Assembly: GCF_001425445.1 (NCBI RefSeq)
Contig: NZ_LMQU01000014.1
Location: forward strand, 140,574-204,573
Length of the DNA: 64,000 nt
Source of the DNA: Devosia sp. Leaf420
GTDB taxonomy: Bacteria; Pseudomonadota; Alphaproteobacteria; Rhizobiales; Devosiaceae
Reading direction: 5' to 3'
In this document: positions 43,877 through 52,401 of the stretch, in pieces
How positions within the stretch are numbered: the first letter of the stretch is position 1
Layout: the number at the start of each line of letters is the position of its first letter
Made by a program: the position numbers and the translations under genes
The notes under the pieces: generated by a model
Database searches by the model: none
Seen by the model: the letters and a program-made list of their open reading frames with translations, nothing else
What the model was told of the DNA's origin: nothing

Positions 43877-44368
43877 GTGAGACTGACCCGCCAATCCAAC
43901 TATGCTATCCGCACTCTGGTCTATTGCGCGGTCAACGATCCTGATCTCAGCCGCGTTGCCGAGGTGGCGCGGGCCTATGGCATTTCCGAGTTGTTCCTGT
44001 TCAAGCTGATCAAGCCACTGGTCGAAAATGGTCTCTTGCAGACCGTGCGCGGCCGGCATGGTGGTATCAAGCTGGGCAAGCCTGCCGACCAGATCACGCT
44101 GCTCGAAACCATTCGCCTCACCGAAGAGAACTTCGCTCTTGCCGAATGTTTCGAGGAAGGGGCCGATTGCCCGCTGATCGGCGAATGCGATCTTAATGGC
44201 GCGCTGCGTGAAGCGCTTGGCGCATTCTTCGAGGTTTTGGCCGGCTATACGATCGCTGATCTCGCGGCCAAGAAGCGCTCGATCCGTGAACGCCTGGGCC
44301 TCTCGACCACCGAAGCCGTCAATGCCAATGCGCAGGGCGACATCGTCAACGAAATTGCAGCGGCGTAA
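43877..44368 (+). CDS. rirA: Rhizobial iron regulator RirA (Rrf2 family)
   Basis: A 163-residue Fe-S regulator that represses iron uptake when iron is sufficient in rhizobia. The N-terminal helix-turn-helix is MRLTRQSNYAIRTLVYCAVN with VAEVARAYGISELFLFKLIK, and RGRHGGIKLGKPA forms the wing. The three cluster ligands are Cys91, Cys98 and Cys104 in AECFEEGADCPLIGECDLN, as in RirA. The LSRVAEVARAYGISELFLFK segment distinguishes it from IscR. The start is a GTG with no strong ribosome binding site. The likely targets in this window are the siderophore-type ABC genes at 56.7-60.6 kb. A probable Irr box lies upstream. Confidence 0.93.
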   Translation: MRLTRQSNYAIRTLVYCAVNDPDLSRVAEVARAYGISELFLFKLIKPLVENGLLQTVRGRHGGIKLGKPADQITLLETIRLTEENFALAECFEEGADCPLIGECDLNGALREALGAFFEVLAGYTIADLAAKKRSIRERLGLSTTEAVNANAQGDIVNEIAAA

Positions 44369-44379
44369 AATCTGACTGC

Positions 44380-44399
44380 CAAACTCAAATATGAGTTTG
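44380..44399. repeat. Perfect inverted repeat after rirA
   Basis: CAAACTCA and TGAGTTTG around an AATA loop, starting 11 bp after the rirA stop. There is no T-run, so it may be a weak terminator or an operator for the promoter that begins at its right edge (TTGACA at 44397). Confidence 0.5.
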
Positions 44400-44429
44400 A
44401 CAATCAAGTTTAACCATGGTTGATAGAGA

Positions 44430-44546
44430 CCGTGGTGCAGCGGCCCCGTGGGGCCTGTGGGCTGCAGCGCCTAAACGACGACGGGGCTTGCTGCTGCCGT
44501 CTTCCCCGGGCCGATCAGGATCCTCAACGTCCTGATCGGCCTCTTT
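44430..44546 (+). ncRNA. Candidate small RNA ending in a strong intrinsic terminator
   Basis: A TTGACA at 44397-44402 could start transcription near 44430. The transcript would fold into a first hairpin (outer stem TGCAGC/GCTGCA, inner GGCCCC-GT-GGGGCC), a second with GACGG/CCGTC, and a final perfect 12-bp stem (GGCCGATCAGGA / TCCTGATCGGCC) at 44509-44541 followed by TCTTT. No ORF with coding character covers it. The terminator is convincing; the RNA is inferred. It could instead be a leader for the downstream ABC-F gene. Confidence 0.5.
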
Positions 44547-44649
44547 CATTTCACTGTCAACAAAGCGGGTCCCGGTTCGGGATAAGGACTGGCACATTGA
44601 TCTGTGCCCGTGCCTATGCTCTACCCGCGGCACATTTCCGGATTATCGT

Positions 44650-46461
44650 ATGGCCGCGCCCCCGCTTCTTTCTCTACAGAACATCCAGCTCACCTTTGGC
44701 GGCACCCAGCTGCTCGAAGCCGCCGAACTCATCGTCTCGCCGGGCCAGCGCATTGCGCTTGTCGGCCGTAACGGGTCGGGCAAATCGACGCTCCTCAAAA
44801 TCGCGGCGGGCATGGTGCAGCAGGACGGCGGCAAGCGCTTTGCCGAACCGAGCGCCACGATCCGCTATCTGCCGCAAGAACCCGACCTCTCGGAATTTGC
44901 AACGACGCTCGCCTATGTCGAAGCCGGCATGACTTCGGGCGACGATGAATATCGCGCGCAATATCTGCTCGAGGCCCTCGGCCTCAAGGGCACAGAAGAT
45001 CCCAAGACCCTCTCGGGTGGCGAAGGGCGCCGCGCCGCTCTGGCGCGCGTGCTTGCGCCGCAGCCGGACGTGCTCCTCCTCGACGAGCCGACCAACCATC
45101 TTGATCTGCCCGTCATCGAATGGCTGCAGCAGGAACTCGATTCTATGCGCTCGGCCATGGTGATCATCAGCCACGACCGCCGCTTCCTCACAGATCTCTC
45201 GCGCTCGACCGTCTGGCTTGATCGGGGCCTCACCCGCCGCATCGAAAAGGGCTTTGGCGCCTTCGAAGGCTGGCGCGATGAAGTGCTGGAGCAGGAAGAA
45301 AAAGACCGGCACAAGCTCGACCGCCAGATCGTGCGCGAAGAACACTGGCTGCGCTATGGCGTGACTGCCCGCCGCAAGCGCAATGTCGGCCGCCTCGAGC
45401 GCCTTGCCGGCCTCCGCCAGGATCGCCGCGACCAGCGTCGCGTTACGGGCGCCGTGAATATGCAGGTCACCGAGGGACGCACGTCTGGTGCGCTCGTTGT
45501 CGAAGCCGAGAACATCTCGAAGACCTACGGTACGCGTACCATCGTCAACGATTTTTCGACCCGCGTCCTGCGCGGTGATCGCGTCGGCCTCGTCGGCCCG
45601 AACGGCGCGGGCAAGACGACGCTGATCAAAATGCTCAACGGCCTTCTCGAGCCCGATAGCGGCACGATCAAGCTCGGCTCGGCAATCGAACTGGCCATGC
45701 TCGATCAGGGCCGCGCGCGCCTCGATCCCGAAACGCGCCTCAAGGACGCGCTGACCGGCGGGGGTAGCGATACGTTGAAAATCAACGGCGAGAACAAGCA
45801 CGTCGTCGGCTATATGAAGGATTTCCTGTTCACCCCCGAACAGGCCAATACGCCCATCGGCAAACTTTCCGGCGGCGAACGCGCCCGCGTCGCCCTGGCG
45901 CGCGCTTTGGCGCTTCCCTCCAACGTGCTGGTGCTGGACGAACCGACCAATGACCTCGATCTCGAAACCCTCGATCTCCTCGAGGAAATGGTCTCGGACT
46001 ATGCCGGCACCGTCATCGTTGTCAGCCACGATCGTGATTTTCTGGACCGCGTTGCCACCTCGATCATCATGGCTGAAGGGAATGGCAACTGGCTGGAATA
46101 TGCCGGTGGCTACTCCGACATGGTCGCCCAGCGCGGGGCAGGGGTTTCGGCTCGCGTCGTCGAAAAGGCGGCAGCAGCCAAGAGCAAGTCCGGCAACTCC
46201 GCCGTCGCTTCATCGTCAAAGCGCAAACTGAGTTTCAAGGAAAAACACGCCCTCGAAACCCTGCCCAAGGACATCGCCAAGCTCGATGATCTGATGGTCG
46301 TCATCAACCGCAAGCTTGCCCAGCCGAACTATTACACGCGCGACCCGCAGGGCTTTGCCAAGGACTCTGCCGCGCTGAGCGAAGCGGCGACCAAGAAGGC
46401 CAAGGCGGAAGAGCAGTGGCTAGAATTGGAAATGCTGCGGGAAGAGATAGAGGGCTCCTGA
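44650..46461 (+). CDS. ABC-F family ATPase (Uup-like)
   Basis: A 603-residue soluble protein with two ATP-binding domains and no membrane span, as in ABC-F proteins that act on the ribosome. Domain 1 has GRNGSGKSTLLKI, LSGGEGRRAALARVL and LLLDEPTNHLDLP. Domain 2 has GPNGAGKTTLIKM, LSGGERARVALARAL and LVLDEPTNDLDLETL. The C-terminal region is a Lys/Ala/Ser-rich linker ending in a coiled coil (SEAATKKAKAEEQWLELEML), which is the Uup-type C-terminal domain. Uup also binds branched DNA in E. coli. The ATG at 44650 is in a region lacking a strong ribosome binding site. A family A repeat follows. Confidence 0.92.
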   Translation: MAAPPLLSLQNIQLTFGGTQLLEAAELIVSPGQRIALVGRNGSGKSTLLKIAAGMVQQDGGKRFAEPSATIRYLPQEPDLSEFATTLAYVEAGMTSGDDEYRAQYLLEALGLKGTEDPKTLSGGEGRRAALARVLAPQPDVLLLDEPTNHLDLPVIEWLQQELDSMRSAMVIISHDRRFLTDLSRSTVWLDRGLTRRIEKGFGAFEGWRDEVLEQEEKDRHKLDRQIVREEHWLRYGVTARRKRNVGRLERLAGLRQDRRDQRRVTGAVNMQVTEGRTSGALVVEAENISKTYGTRTIVNDFSTRVLRGDRVGLVGPNGAGKTTLIKMLNGLLEPDSGTIKLGSAIELAMLDQGRARLDPETRLKDALTGGGSDTLKINGENKHVVGYMKDFLFTPEQANTPIGKLSGGERARVALARALALPSNVLVLDEPTNDLDLETLDLLEEMVSDYAGTVIVVSHDRDFLDRVATSIIMAEGNGNWLEYAGGYSDMVAQRGAGVSARVVEKAAAAKSKSGNSAVASSSKRKLSFKEKHALETLPKDIAKLDDLMVVINRKLAQPNYYTRDPQGFAKDSAALSEAATKKAKAEEQWLELEMLREEIEGS

Positions 46462-46544
46462 GCCAACCCGTAGGGCAAATCGCTCCGGTGGAGCGATTTG
46501 AGGCGAAGGAGGCCATGAGAGCTATGCTCGAATGGCGGGCCGCT

Positions 46545-46662
46545 TCACCCCCTCCCATCCTCCCCCATCAAGGGGGAGGTGCCGCATCGAGTAGGGGGCA
46601 ACGCCTAGCCAAGAGCACCGGCCTGACACCTCCCCCTTGATGTGGGAGGCCGGGAGGCGGTA
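46545..46662. repeat. Palindromic intergenic repeat, family A (copy 3)
   Basis: Left unit CACCCCCTCCCATC plus TCCCCCATCAAGGGGGAGG, about 45 bp of spacer, then the mirrored unit, which carries two point differences (GATGTGGGAGG and GGGAGGCGG) from copy 2. Located between the convergent ABC-F and aldo/keto reductase genes. Confidence 0.85.
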
Positions 46663-46679
46663 GTAGCTGGCACTGAGGC

Positions 46680-47669
46680 TTAGGCGCGTGCCGGCCCCTG
46701 ACCAGCGCCCGTCGTCTCAATGGCCTTCGCGATCACCTCAAGATCCTCCGCGTCCAGCTCCAGGCTCGCCGCATCGATCCAGCCATCGACCTGTGCCGGC
46801 GACCGCGCCCCGACGATCGTCGCTGTCAGCCCCGGCCAGGCATGACACCAGGCCAGCGCTACGCTCGACACACTCGTCCCATGCTTTTCTGCGATCGGCT
46901 TCAGCGCCTCGGCGAGTTTGAGATTCGCTGTCAGCTTCTCGCCCTGAAATTCCGGGCTATCCTTGCGCCAGTCATTGGCCGGCATGGCCGCGACCCGTTC
47001 AGCCGTCATGGTGCCGGTGAGGAGGCCTGCTTGCATCGGCGAATAGCAGATAACGCCTGTGCCGTGCGCCGCGCACCACGGCAGGATTTTTGCCGCCGTA
47101 TCGCGGCGGATCATCGAAAAGGGCGGCTGCAATGTTTCGACATGGCCTATCGCTTCGGCCCGCACCAACTGCGCCTCGTCATGGTTGGACAGCCCGACAT
47201 GGCGCACCTTGCCTTCCTTCTTCAGCTCCAGAAGCGTTGCCCAATAGTCTTCAAGCGGCACGTCGTCAGATGGCCAATGCATCTGATAAAGATCGATCAC
47301 CTCGACCTTGAGCCGCTTGAGCGAATTGTCCAGCTCCTGGCGCAGGTGATTGCGCTCGCCGATGCGGCGCGGATTTTGCCCGTTCTCGTCGCGCACGATG
47401 CCGCCCTTGGTAAAAACCAGCGGGCGTTGATCGGTGGGAAGATCGGCCAGCGCGTCGCCGATGACAGCTTCCGAATGCCCATTGCCATATACGGCGGCGG
47501 TGTCGATCCAGTTGATGCCACTGTCGATGGCATGCCGAATGGCCGCCATGGAGGCAGCATCGTCCTGCGGCCCCCACATATTGCCGCCCATGGCCCAGGC
47601 GCCGATGCCAAGTTTGGTAATCTGCATTCCCGTCTGGCCAAAGGCTCTTGTCGGCAGATGCGTTTTCAT
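46680..47669 (-). CDS. Aldo/keto reductase, probable sugar dehydrogenase of the fucose region
   Basis: A 329-residue TIM-barrel reductase. Tetrad residues are in place: Asp and Tyr in NWIDTAAVYGNGHSE, Lys in LVFTKGGIV, and His in LYQMHWPSD. Cofactor residues are in VGLSNHDEAQL and YSPMQAGLLTGT. The start at 47669 (MKTHLPTR) has AGAGGA upstream; an in-frame TTG start five codons earlier is unlikely. The gene is divergent from the Zn-dehydrogenase, next to a sugar importer and the fuconate pathway. A role as L-fucose or L-galactose dehydrogenase is plausible but is inferred from context only. Confidence 0.85.
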   Translation of the reverse strand: MKTHLPTRAFGQTGMQITKLGIGAWAMGGNMWGPQDDAASMAAIRHAIDSGINWIDTAAVYGNGHSEAVIGDALADLPTDQRPLVFTKGGIVRDENGQNPRRIGERNHLRQELDNSLKRLKVEVIDLYQMHWPSDDVPLEDYWATLLELKKEGKVRHVGLSNHDEAQLVRAEAIGHVETLQPPFSMIRRDTAAKILPWCAAHGTGVICYSPMQAGLLTGTMTAERVAAMPANDWRKDSPEFQGEKLTANLKLAEALKPIAEKHGTSVSSVALAWCHAWPGLTATIVGARSPAQVDGWIDAASLELDAEDLEVIAKAIETTGAGQGPARA

Positions 47670-47726
47670 CGCGTGTCCTCTCAAACTATCGGGCTTCGTG
47701 CCCTGTGTAGCCCGCGCGGGTCGCTA

Positions 47727-47756
47727 TTGTCACCCGACATGTATGGCAGATATAAG
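47727..47756 (+). promoter_or_regulatory. Sigma70-type promoter for the Zn-dehydrogenase
   Basis: TTGTCA at 47727-47732 and TATAAG at 47751-47756 with an 18-base spacer, putting the transcript start near 47763 and leaving a 27-base leader to the ATG at 47790. Confidence 0.6.
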
Positions 47757-47789
47757 CACTAACATGTTACGGTGATGAAAGGCCGGAAG

Positions 47790-48797
47790 ATGCAAGCGCT
47801 GACTATCCTGCGTCCCAATGAGGCCACTCTCACCGACAAGCCAAATCCGCAGCCGGGGGCCGGGGAAGTCGCCATCGACATCGCTTTTGTCGGCTATTGC
47901 GGCTCGGACCTCACCTCCTATCGGGGCCTCAATCCGCTCGTCAGCTATCCTCGCGTACCAGGCCACGAAATCTCCGGCACCATTGCCGAATTGGGCGCTG
48001 GGGTCGAGGCCATGACCATCGGCACGCCCGTAACCGTGCTCCCTTATTTCAATTGCGGCACATGCCGGGCCTGTCGCACCGGCCGACCTAATGCTTGTCC
48101 CAACAATCAGACCATGGGCGTGCAGCGCGAAGGCGCCATGACCTCACGTATCGTCGTCCCCGCCGAAAAGGTGATTCCCGTCACCGGCATTTCCCAACGC
48201 GATCTGGCGCTCGTCGAGCCCTGCGCCGTCGGCTTCCACGCGGTGCGCCGGGCCGAGCTCACTTCGGGCGAAACCGTCGTCGTCCTCGGCTGCGGCATGA
48301 TCGGCCTCGGCGTCATCCTTGGCGCGCTGCGCCAGGGCGCGAAGGTGATCGCCGTCGATTTGAGCGACGCGAAATTGGACGTCGCCAAGAAGCTCGGCGC
48401 CCACGAAGTCATCAATGCCTCGGGTGACGTCAAAGCGCGCGTCGCGGAACTGACGGGGGAGGGACCCGATGTTGTCGTCGAAGCCGTCGGTGCCGAAGCC
48501 ACCTTCCTCCAGGCCATCGATCTCGTCGCGACGGCCGGCCGCGTCGTCTATATCGGCTACGCCAAGGCGCCTATCGCCTATGACACGAAGTATTTCATCA
48601 CCAAGGAACTCGACATCCGCGGCTCCCGCAATGCGCTGCGTTCCGATTTCGATGATGTCATCGATGAGCTGCGGAAGCGCCCCGAAGCGGGGGACCTCAT
48701 TGTTACGCGCACCGCGACGCTGGCAGAAGCGCCGGAAGCGCTGGCGACCTGGCATGAGCGGCCGGGCGATTTTACGAAGATCTTGGTACGGTTCTAA
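47790..48797 (+). CDS. Zinc-binding alcohol dehydrogenase (MDR family)
   Basis: A 335-residue medium-chain dehydrogenase. It has CGSD and GHE for the catalytic zinc, a four-Cys structural zinc site in CGTCRACRTGRPNAC, and a Rossmann motif VVVLGCGMIGLGVI. NAD-dependent sugar or sugar-acid dehydrogenases such as L-galactonate-5-dehydrogenase have this make-up. The ATG at 47790 gives the family start MQALTILRP. A GTG/ATG pair 18 bp upstream is possible. Its position in a fucose-type cluster suggests oxidation of L-fucose, L-galactonate or a deoxy-ketoacid. The precise substrate is unknown. Confidence 0.85.
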   Translation: MQALTILRPNEATLTDKPNPQPGAGEVAIDIAFVGYCGSDLTSYRGLNPLVSYPRVPGHEISGTIAELGAGVEAMTIGTPVTVLPYFNCGTCRACRTGRPNACPNNQTMGVQREGAMTSRIVVPAEKVIPVTGISQRDLALVEPCAVGFHAVRRAELTSGETVVVLGCGMIGLGVILGALRQGAKVIAVDLSDAKLDVAKKLGAHEVINASGDVKARVAELTGEGPDVVVEAVGAEATFLQAIDLVATAGRVVYIGYAKAPIAYDTKYFITKELDIRGSRNALRSDFDDVIDELRKRPEAGDLIVTRTATLAEAPEALATWHERPGDFTKILVRF

Positions 48798-48822
48798 CGC
48801 TGCGCTTCTCATCTGCTCGAAT

Positions 48823-48893
48823 GTCACCCCGGCTTTAGGCCGGGGCCCATCCTAGGATCTCAAGATGGATCCCGGCCTACGCCGGGATGACAG
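48823..48893. repeat. Palindromic repeat pair, family B (copy 4)
   Basis: GTCACCCCGGCTTTAGGCCG with GGGCCCATCC, then a mirrored unit GGATCCCGGCCTACGCCGGG ending ATGACAG. The spacing is shorter than in copies 1 and 3. It lies between the convergent Zn-dehydrogenase and GntR genes. Confidence 0.8.
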
Positions 48894-48927
48894 ACGGCGG
48901 GTTGGATGGAAGCCTAGGACGAATAAT

Positions 48928-49620
48928 TCAATCCCAGGCCTTCAACATCGCCGCCGTCACGAAATCCAGATGCGCGGCCATGGCATCTTTTGCCGCCTCA
49001 GCATCGCCCGCCACAATGGCCCCGACGATCTTGCCGTGATCGTCCATGATGTGCTCGCGCACTTCCGTCATGGCGGCGAGGTGCTCGTGAAAGCGGGTGT
49101 CGACTTCTTCGGAGCGCGAGCTCCACAAAATATCGAGCATTTCGCGCAGCATCGAATTGCCCGAGGCCTCGGCGATCGTCATGTGCAGCATGCGATCGCT
49201 CTCGGAGGACCAGCCGCCCTTGGCAGCTTCCGCCTGCATGGAGCGCATTGTTTCCCCCAGGCGCAACGTGCCTTCTGGCGAAATCGTCTGGCTTGCCAAA
49301 GCTGCTGCTTCCGGCTCCAGCAGCCGGCGCACCTGCATGATCTCGATAGGCGAATGCCCTTCATCGGGAAGGGGCACGCCGCCACGTGATTGATCGCGCA
49401 CGAAGGCTCCGACACCAACACGCACCTCGACGAACCCAGCGACTTCGAGTGCGATCAGCGCCTCGCGTACGGTTGGTCGCGATACGCCGAGGCTGACCGC
49501 CAGATCCCGCTCCGACGGCAATTGTTGACCGCCATCGACCGCGCCGGCCAGGATCTGGTCGCGGATCTGGTCGGCGATCTGGATATAGAGTTTCCGGTTC
49601 GAAACGGCCTGAAGTTTCAT
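48928..49620 (-). CDS. GntR/FadR family transcriptional regulator
   Basis: A 230-residue regulator with a winged-helix domain (SNRKLYIQIADQIRDQILAG, LPSERDLAVSLGVSRPTVRE) and an all-helical FCD sensor domain. The FCD metal-binding pattern is partly visible in SDRMLHMTIAEASGNSML and MDDHGKIVGAIVAGDAEAAK, with Asp/His ligands. The ATG at 49620 has GGGGGGA upstream. FadR-type regulators of this length commonly sense uronates or sugar acids. A perfect FadR-like operator lies in the divergent gap toward the sugar ABC operon. It therefore probably represses the transporter and perhaps itself. Confidence 0.9.
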   Translation of the reverse strand: MKLQAVSNRKLYIQIADQIRDQILAGAVDGGQQLPSERDLAVSLGVSRPTVREALIALEVAGFVEVRVGVGAFVRDQSRGGVPLPDEGHSPIEIMQVRRLLEPEAAALASQTISPEGTLRLGETMRSMQAEAAKGGWSSESDRMLHMTIAEASGNSMLREMLDILWSSRSEEVDTRFHEHLAAMTEVREHIMDDHGKIVGAIVAGDAEAAKDAMAAHLDFVTAAMLKAWD

Positions 49621-49691
49621 AGTCCCCCCGGCGTCCGCTTTGCGCGGCTCATCCGCTGAAATCATTACCGCTGCCGCCAACATATGTCCAC

Positions 49692-49732
49692 TGGTCTGAC
49701 CACTTGACAGCCTGATCAATTTCGCCTTGATT
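49692..49732 (+). promoter_or_regulatory. FadR-type operator and promoter of the sugar ABC operon
   Basis: TGGTC-T-GACCA at 49692-49702 is a perfect 11-bp palindrome of the TGGTNNNACCA type bound by FadR-family regulators. It abuts TTGACA at 49704-49709, with a plausible -10 (TTGATT) 17 bp later. Its place beside the -35 fits repression by the divergently encoded GntR protein. Confidence 0.6.
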
Positions 49733-49794
49733 GTCGCCATTGCCGGGCGGTTCGGGAGGAAACGCAACCGCTCAAGGCAATGGGAGGACGTCAC

Positions 49795-51360
49795 ATGGCT
49801 GCGCCAATCGCGCCGGCATCCGCTTCGGGTGCTGCGGTGCCGCTGGTCGAAATGACCGACATCGACAAGTCGTTTCCCGGCGTCCGTGCGCTGGCCAAGG
49901 CGCGTTTCGAACTGCTGCCTGGCGAAGTTCACGCCCTGATGGGAGAAAACGGCGCTGGCAAATCGACGCTTATGAAAATCCTGTCCGGCGTCTACACCCG
50001 TGACGCCGGCATTGTGCTGCTCAACGGCCAGCCCGTCGACATTACGTCGCCGCGCCAGGCGCAGGATCTGGGCGTCGGCATCATCCATCAGGAACTGGCG
50101 CTGATGCGCGACCTGACGGCGGCGCAAAACATCTTCATCGGCCGCGAACCGCGCCGCTTTGGCATTCTGGACGAGCGCCAGCTCAATCGTGACGCGGCCG
50201 CCATCTTTGCCTCAATGAATCTCAAACTCGAGCCAACCGTGCGCGTCGAAACGCTCACCATTGCCAAGCAGCAGATGGTCGAGATCGCCAAGGCGCTGTC
50301 CTATCGCTCGCGCGTCCTCATCATGGATGAGCCGACTGCGGCGCTCAACGACGCCGAGATCGCCGAACTGTTTGCCATCATCAATCGGCTCAAGGCCGAG
50401 GGTGTGGGCATTGTTTACATCTCGCACAAGATGGATGAGATTAAACGTATCTCCGATCGCGTCACAATCATGCGCGATGGCGAATATGTCGGCACGGTCC
50501 CGGGCGCCGATACACCGATCGAAACCATCATTTCGATGATGGTCGGCCGCACGCTGAGCAGCGATACCCTCGTCATTCCCAATACGGCCGACGCTCCCAT
50601 CGCGCTCGAGGTGAAAAACCTCAATCGCGGCCGCGAAATCCGCGATGTCAGCTTTTCCGTCCGCAAGGGCGAAATACTCGGCTTTGCCGGGCTCATGGGA
50701 GCAGGGCGCACCGAAGTCGCCCGCGCCATTTTCGGAGCCGATCGACGCGAAGGCGGCGATATATGGGTCCATGGCAAACGCGTCGGCATCTCTTCGCCAA
50801 AGGACGCAGTGGAAGCCGGCATCGGCTATCTCTCCGAAGACCGCAAGCATTTCGGCCTCGCGACCGGGCTCGACGTGCGGAACAATATCGCGCTCGCCAG
50901 CCTCCAGCGCTTCACCGGCCCCGCCGGCGTGCTCGATGAAGCCGGCATGCAGAAAGAAGCGGTGGGCTATATCCGCCAGCTCGCTATCAAAACCCCGAGC
51001 GACACCCAGGAAGCTCGGCTGCTCTCTGGCGGCAACCAGCAAAAGGTCGTTATCGCCAAGTGGCTGCTGCGCGACTGCGATATCCTGATCTTCGACGAAC
51101 CGACACGCGGCATCGATGTCGGCGCCAAGTCTGAAATCTACAAGCTCCTCAACGCGCTCGCAGCCGAGGGCAAGGCGATCATCGTGATCTCTTCCGAGCT
51201 CCCCGAAGTGCTGCGCCTTTCGCATCGCATCGCGGTGATGTGCGAAGGTCGCCTCACCGGCATTCTGCCGGGTGGTGCAAGCCAGGAAGAAATCATGCGA
51301 CTGGCCACATTGCGCCAAAGCAGCGTCATTGAGAGCGCACCACAAAGGAAGATGGCATGA
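49795..51360 (+). CDS. Sugar ABC transporter ATPase (RbsA/MglA type)
   Basis: A 521-residue protein with two fused ATP-binding domains. Domain 1 has [15 protein letters not shown]-loop [14 protein letters not shown] and [13 protein letters not shown]. Domain 2 has a degenerate Walker A at [14 protein letters not shown], as usual in RbsA, and [16 protein letters not shown] with [13 protein letters not shown]. It powers uptake of monosaccharides by the adjacent permease and binding protein. The ATG at 49795 lies seven bases after GGGAGG. The stop overlaps the permease start by four bases (ATGA). Confidence 0.93.
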   Translation: MAAPIAPASASGAAVPLVEMTDIDKSFPGVRALAKARFELLPGEVHALMGENGAGKSTLMKILSGVYTRDAGIVLLNGQPVDITSPRQAQDLGVGIIHQELALMRDLTAAQNIFIGREPRRFGILDERQLNRDAAAIFASMNLKLEPTVRVETLTIAKQQMVEIAKALSYRSRVLIMDEPTAALNDAEIAELFAIINRLKAEGVGIVYISHKMDEIKRISDRVTIMRDGEYVGTVPGADTPIETIISMMVGRTLSSDTLVIPNTADAPIALEVKNLNRGREIRDVSFSVRKGEILGFAGLMGAGRTEVARAIFGADRREGGDIWVHGKRVGISSPKDAVEAGIGYLSEDRKHFGLATGLDVRNNIALASLQRFTGPAGVLDEAGMQKEAVGYIRQLAIKTPSDTQEARLLSGGNQQKVVIAKWLLRDCDILIFDEPTRGIDVGAKSEIYKLLNALAAEGKAIIVISSELPEVLRLSHRIAVMCEGRLTGILPGGASQEEIMRLATLRQSSVIESAPQRKMA

Positions 51361-52352
51361 CCGACACCGCAGCTCCCGCCGTCAAGACCGGCCCGCGCAT
51401 TTCCGGTGCGTTTCATCGGCTCCTGGCTTTTTCCGGTCTCATCGCGCTGGTCGTCGCCTTTTCGCTCGCATCGCCCAACTTCATGCAGACCCAGAATATC
51501 CTCGCCATCCTGCAGGCGACCTCGGTCAATGGCGTGCTGGCCATTGCGGCAACGCTGGTCATCATCACGGGCGGCATCGATCTTTCCGTTGGCACGCTGA
51601 TGACCTTCTGCGCCGTCATTGCCGGCGTCATTCTCACCTATTGGGGATTGCCTCTTCCCGTCGGCATTGTCGGTGCCATCCTGGCGGGCACAGCCTGCGG
51701 CCTCGTTTCCGGGACGATCATCGCCAAGATGAAAGTGCCGCCCTTTATCGCGACGCTTGGCATGATGCTGATCCTCAAAGGCCTGTCGCTGGTCATTTCG
51801 GGCACAAAACCCATTTATTTCAACGACACGCCGGGCTTTAACCAGATCGCCCTGGGTTCTGCCGTTGGCAGCGTGTTCCCCGCCGTGCCGCTGCCCAATG
51901 GCGTGTTGGTGCTCTTCGCCGTCGCCCTTGTCGCTGCCTTCGTACTCTCGAAGACCGCCCTTGGCCGCTACACCTTTGCCCTCGGTTCGAACGAAGAGGC
52001 CGTGCGTCTGTCGGGCGTCAATATCGATCGCTGGAAGATTGCCGTCTATGCCGTTACCGGCGCCATCTGCGGCGTCGCTGGCCTCCTGATCGCCAGCCGC
52101 CTCAACTCGGCGCAGCCTGCGCTCGGCCAAGGCTATGAGCTAGACGCCATCGCAGCCGTCGTCATCGGCGGCACCTCGCTTTCGGGCGGTCGCGGCACCG
52201 TGGTCGGCACCTTGATCGGGGCGCTCATCATCTCCGTGCTGGCCAATGGCCTGCGCATCCTATCCGTACCCCAGGAATGGCAGACGGTCGTCACCGGCAC
52301 CATCATCATCCTGGCGGTCTACGCCGATATTCTCCGCCGCCGCGCTCTCTGA
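51357..52352 (+). CDS. Sugar ABC transporter permease (RbsC type)
   Basis: A 331-residue BPD_transp_2 permease with about 8-10 hydrophobic spans. The family motifs are [20 protein letters not shown] and [20 protein letters not shown]. It overlaps the ATPase gene by four bases. It would form a homodimeric channel in the inner membrane for the sugar handed over by the binding protein encoded next. The protein has normal length (about 320-340) and no unusual features. Confidence 0.93.
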   Translation: MTDTAAPAVKTGPRISGAFHRLLAFSGLIALVVAFSLASPNFMQTQNILAILQATSVNGVLAIAATLVIITGGIDLSVGTLMTFCAVIAGVILTYWGLPLPVGIVGAILAGTACGLVSGTIIAKMKVPPFIATLGMMLILKGLSLVISGTKPIYFNDTPGFNQIALGSAVGSVFPAVPLPNGVLVLFAVALVAAFVLSKTALGRYTFALGSNEEAVRLSGVNIDRWKIAVYAVTGAICGVAGLLIASRLNSAQPALGQGYELDAIAAVVIGGTSLSGGRGTVVGTLIGALIISVLANGLRILSVPQEWQTVVTGTIIILAVYADILRRRAL

Positions 52353-52401
52353 GACGGTGTCGGGAATGATAAAAGCTTCAAAAGCATGTGGGAGGAAAAC
52401 C

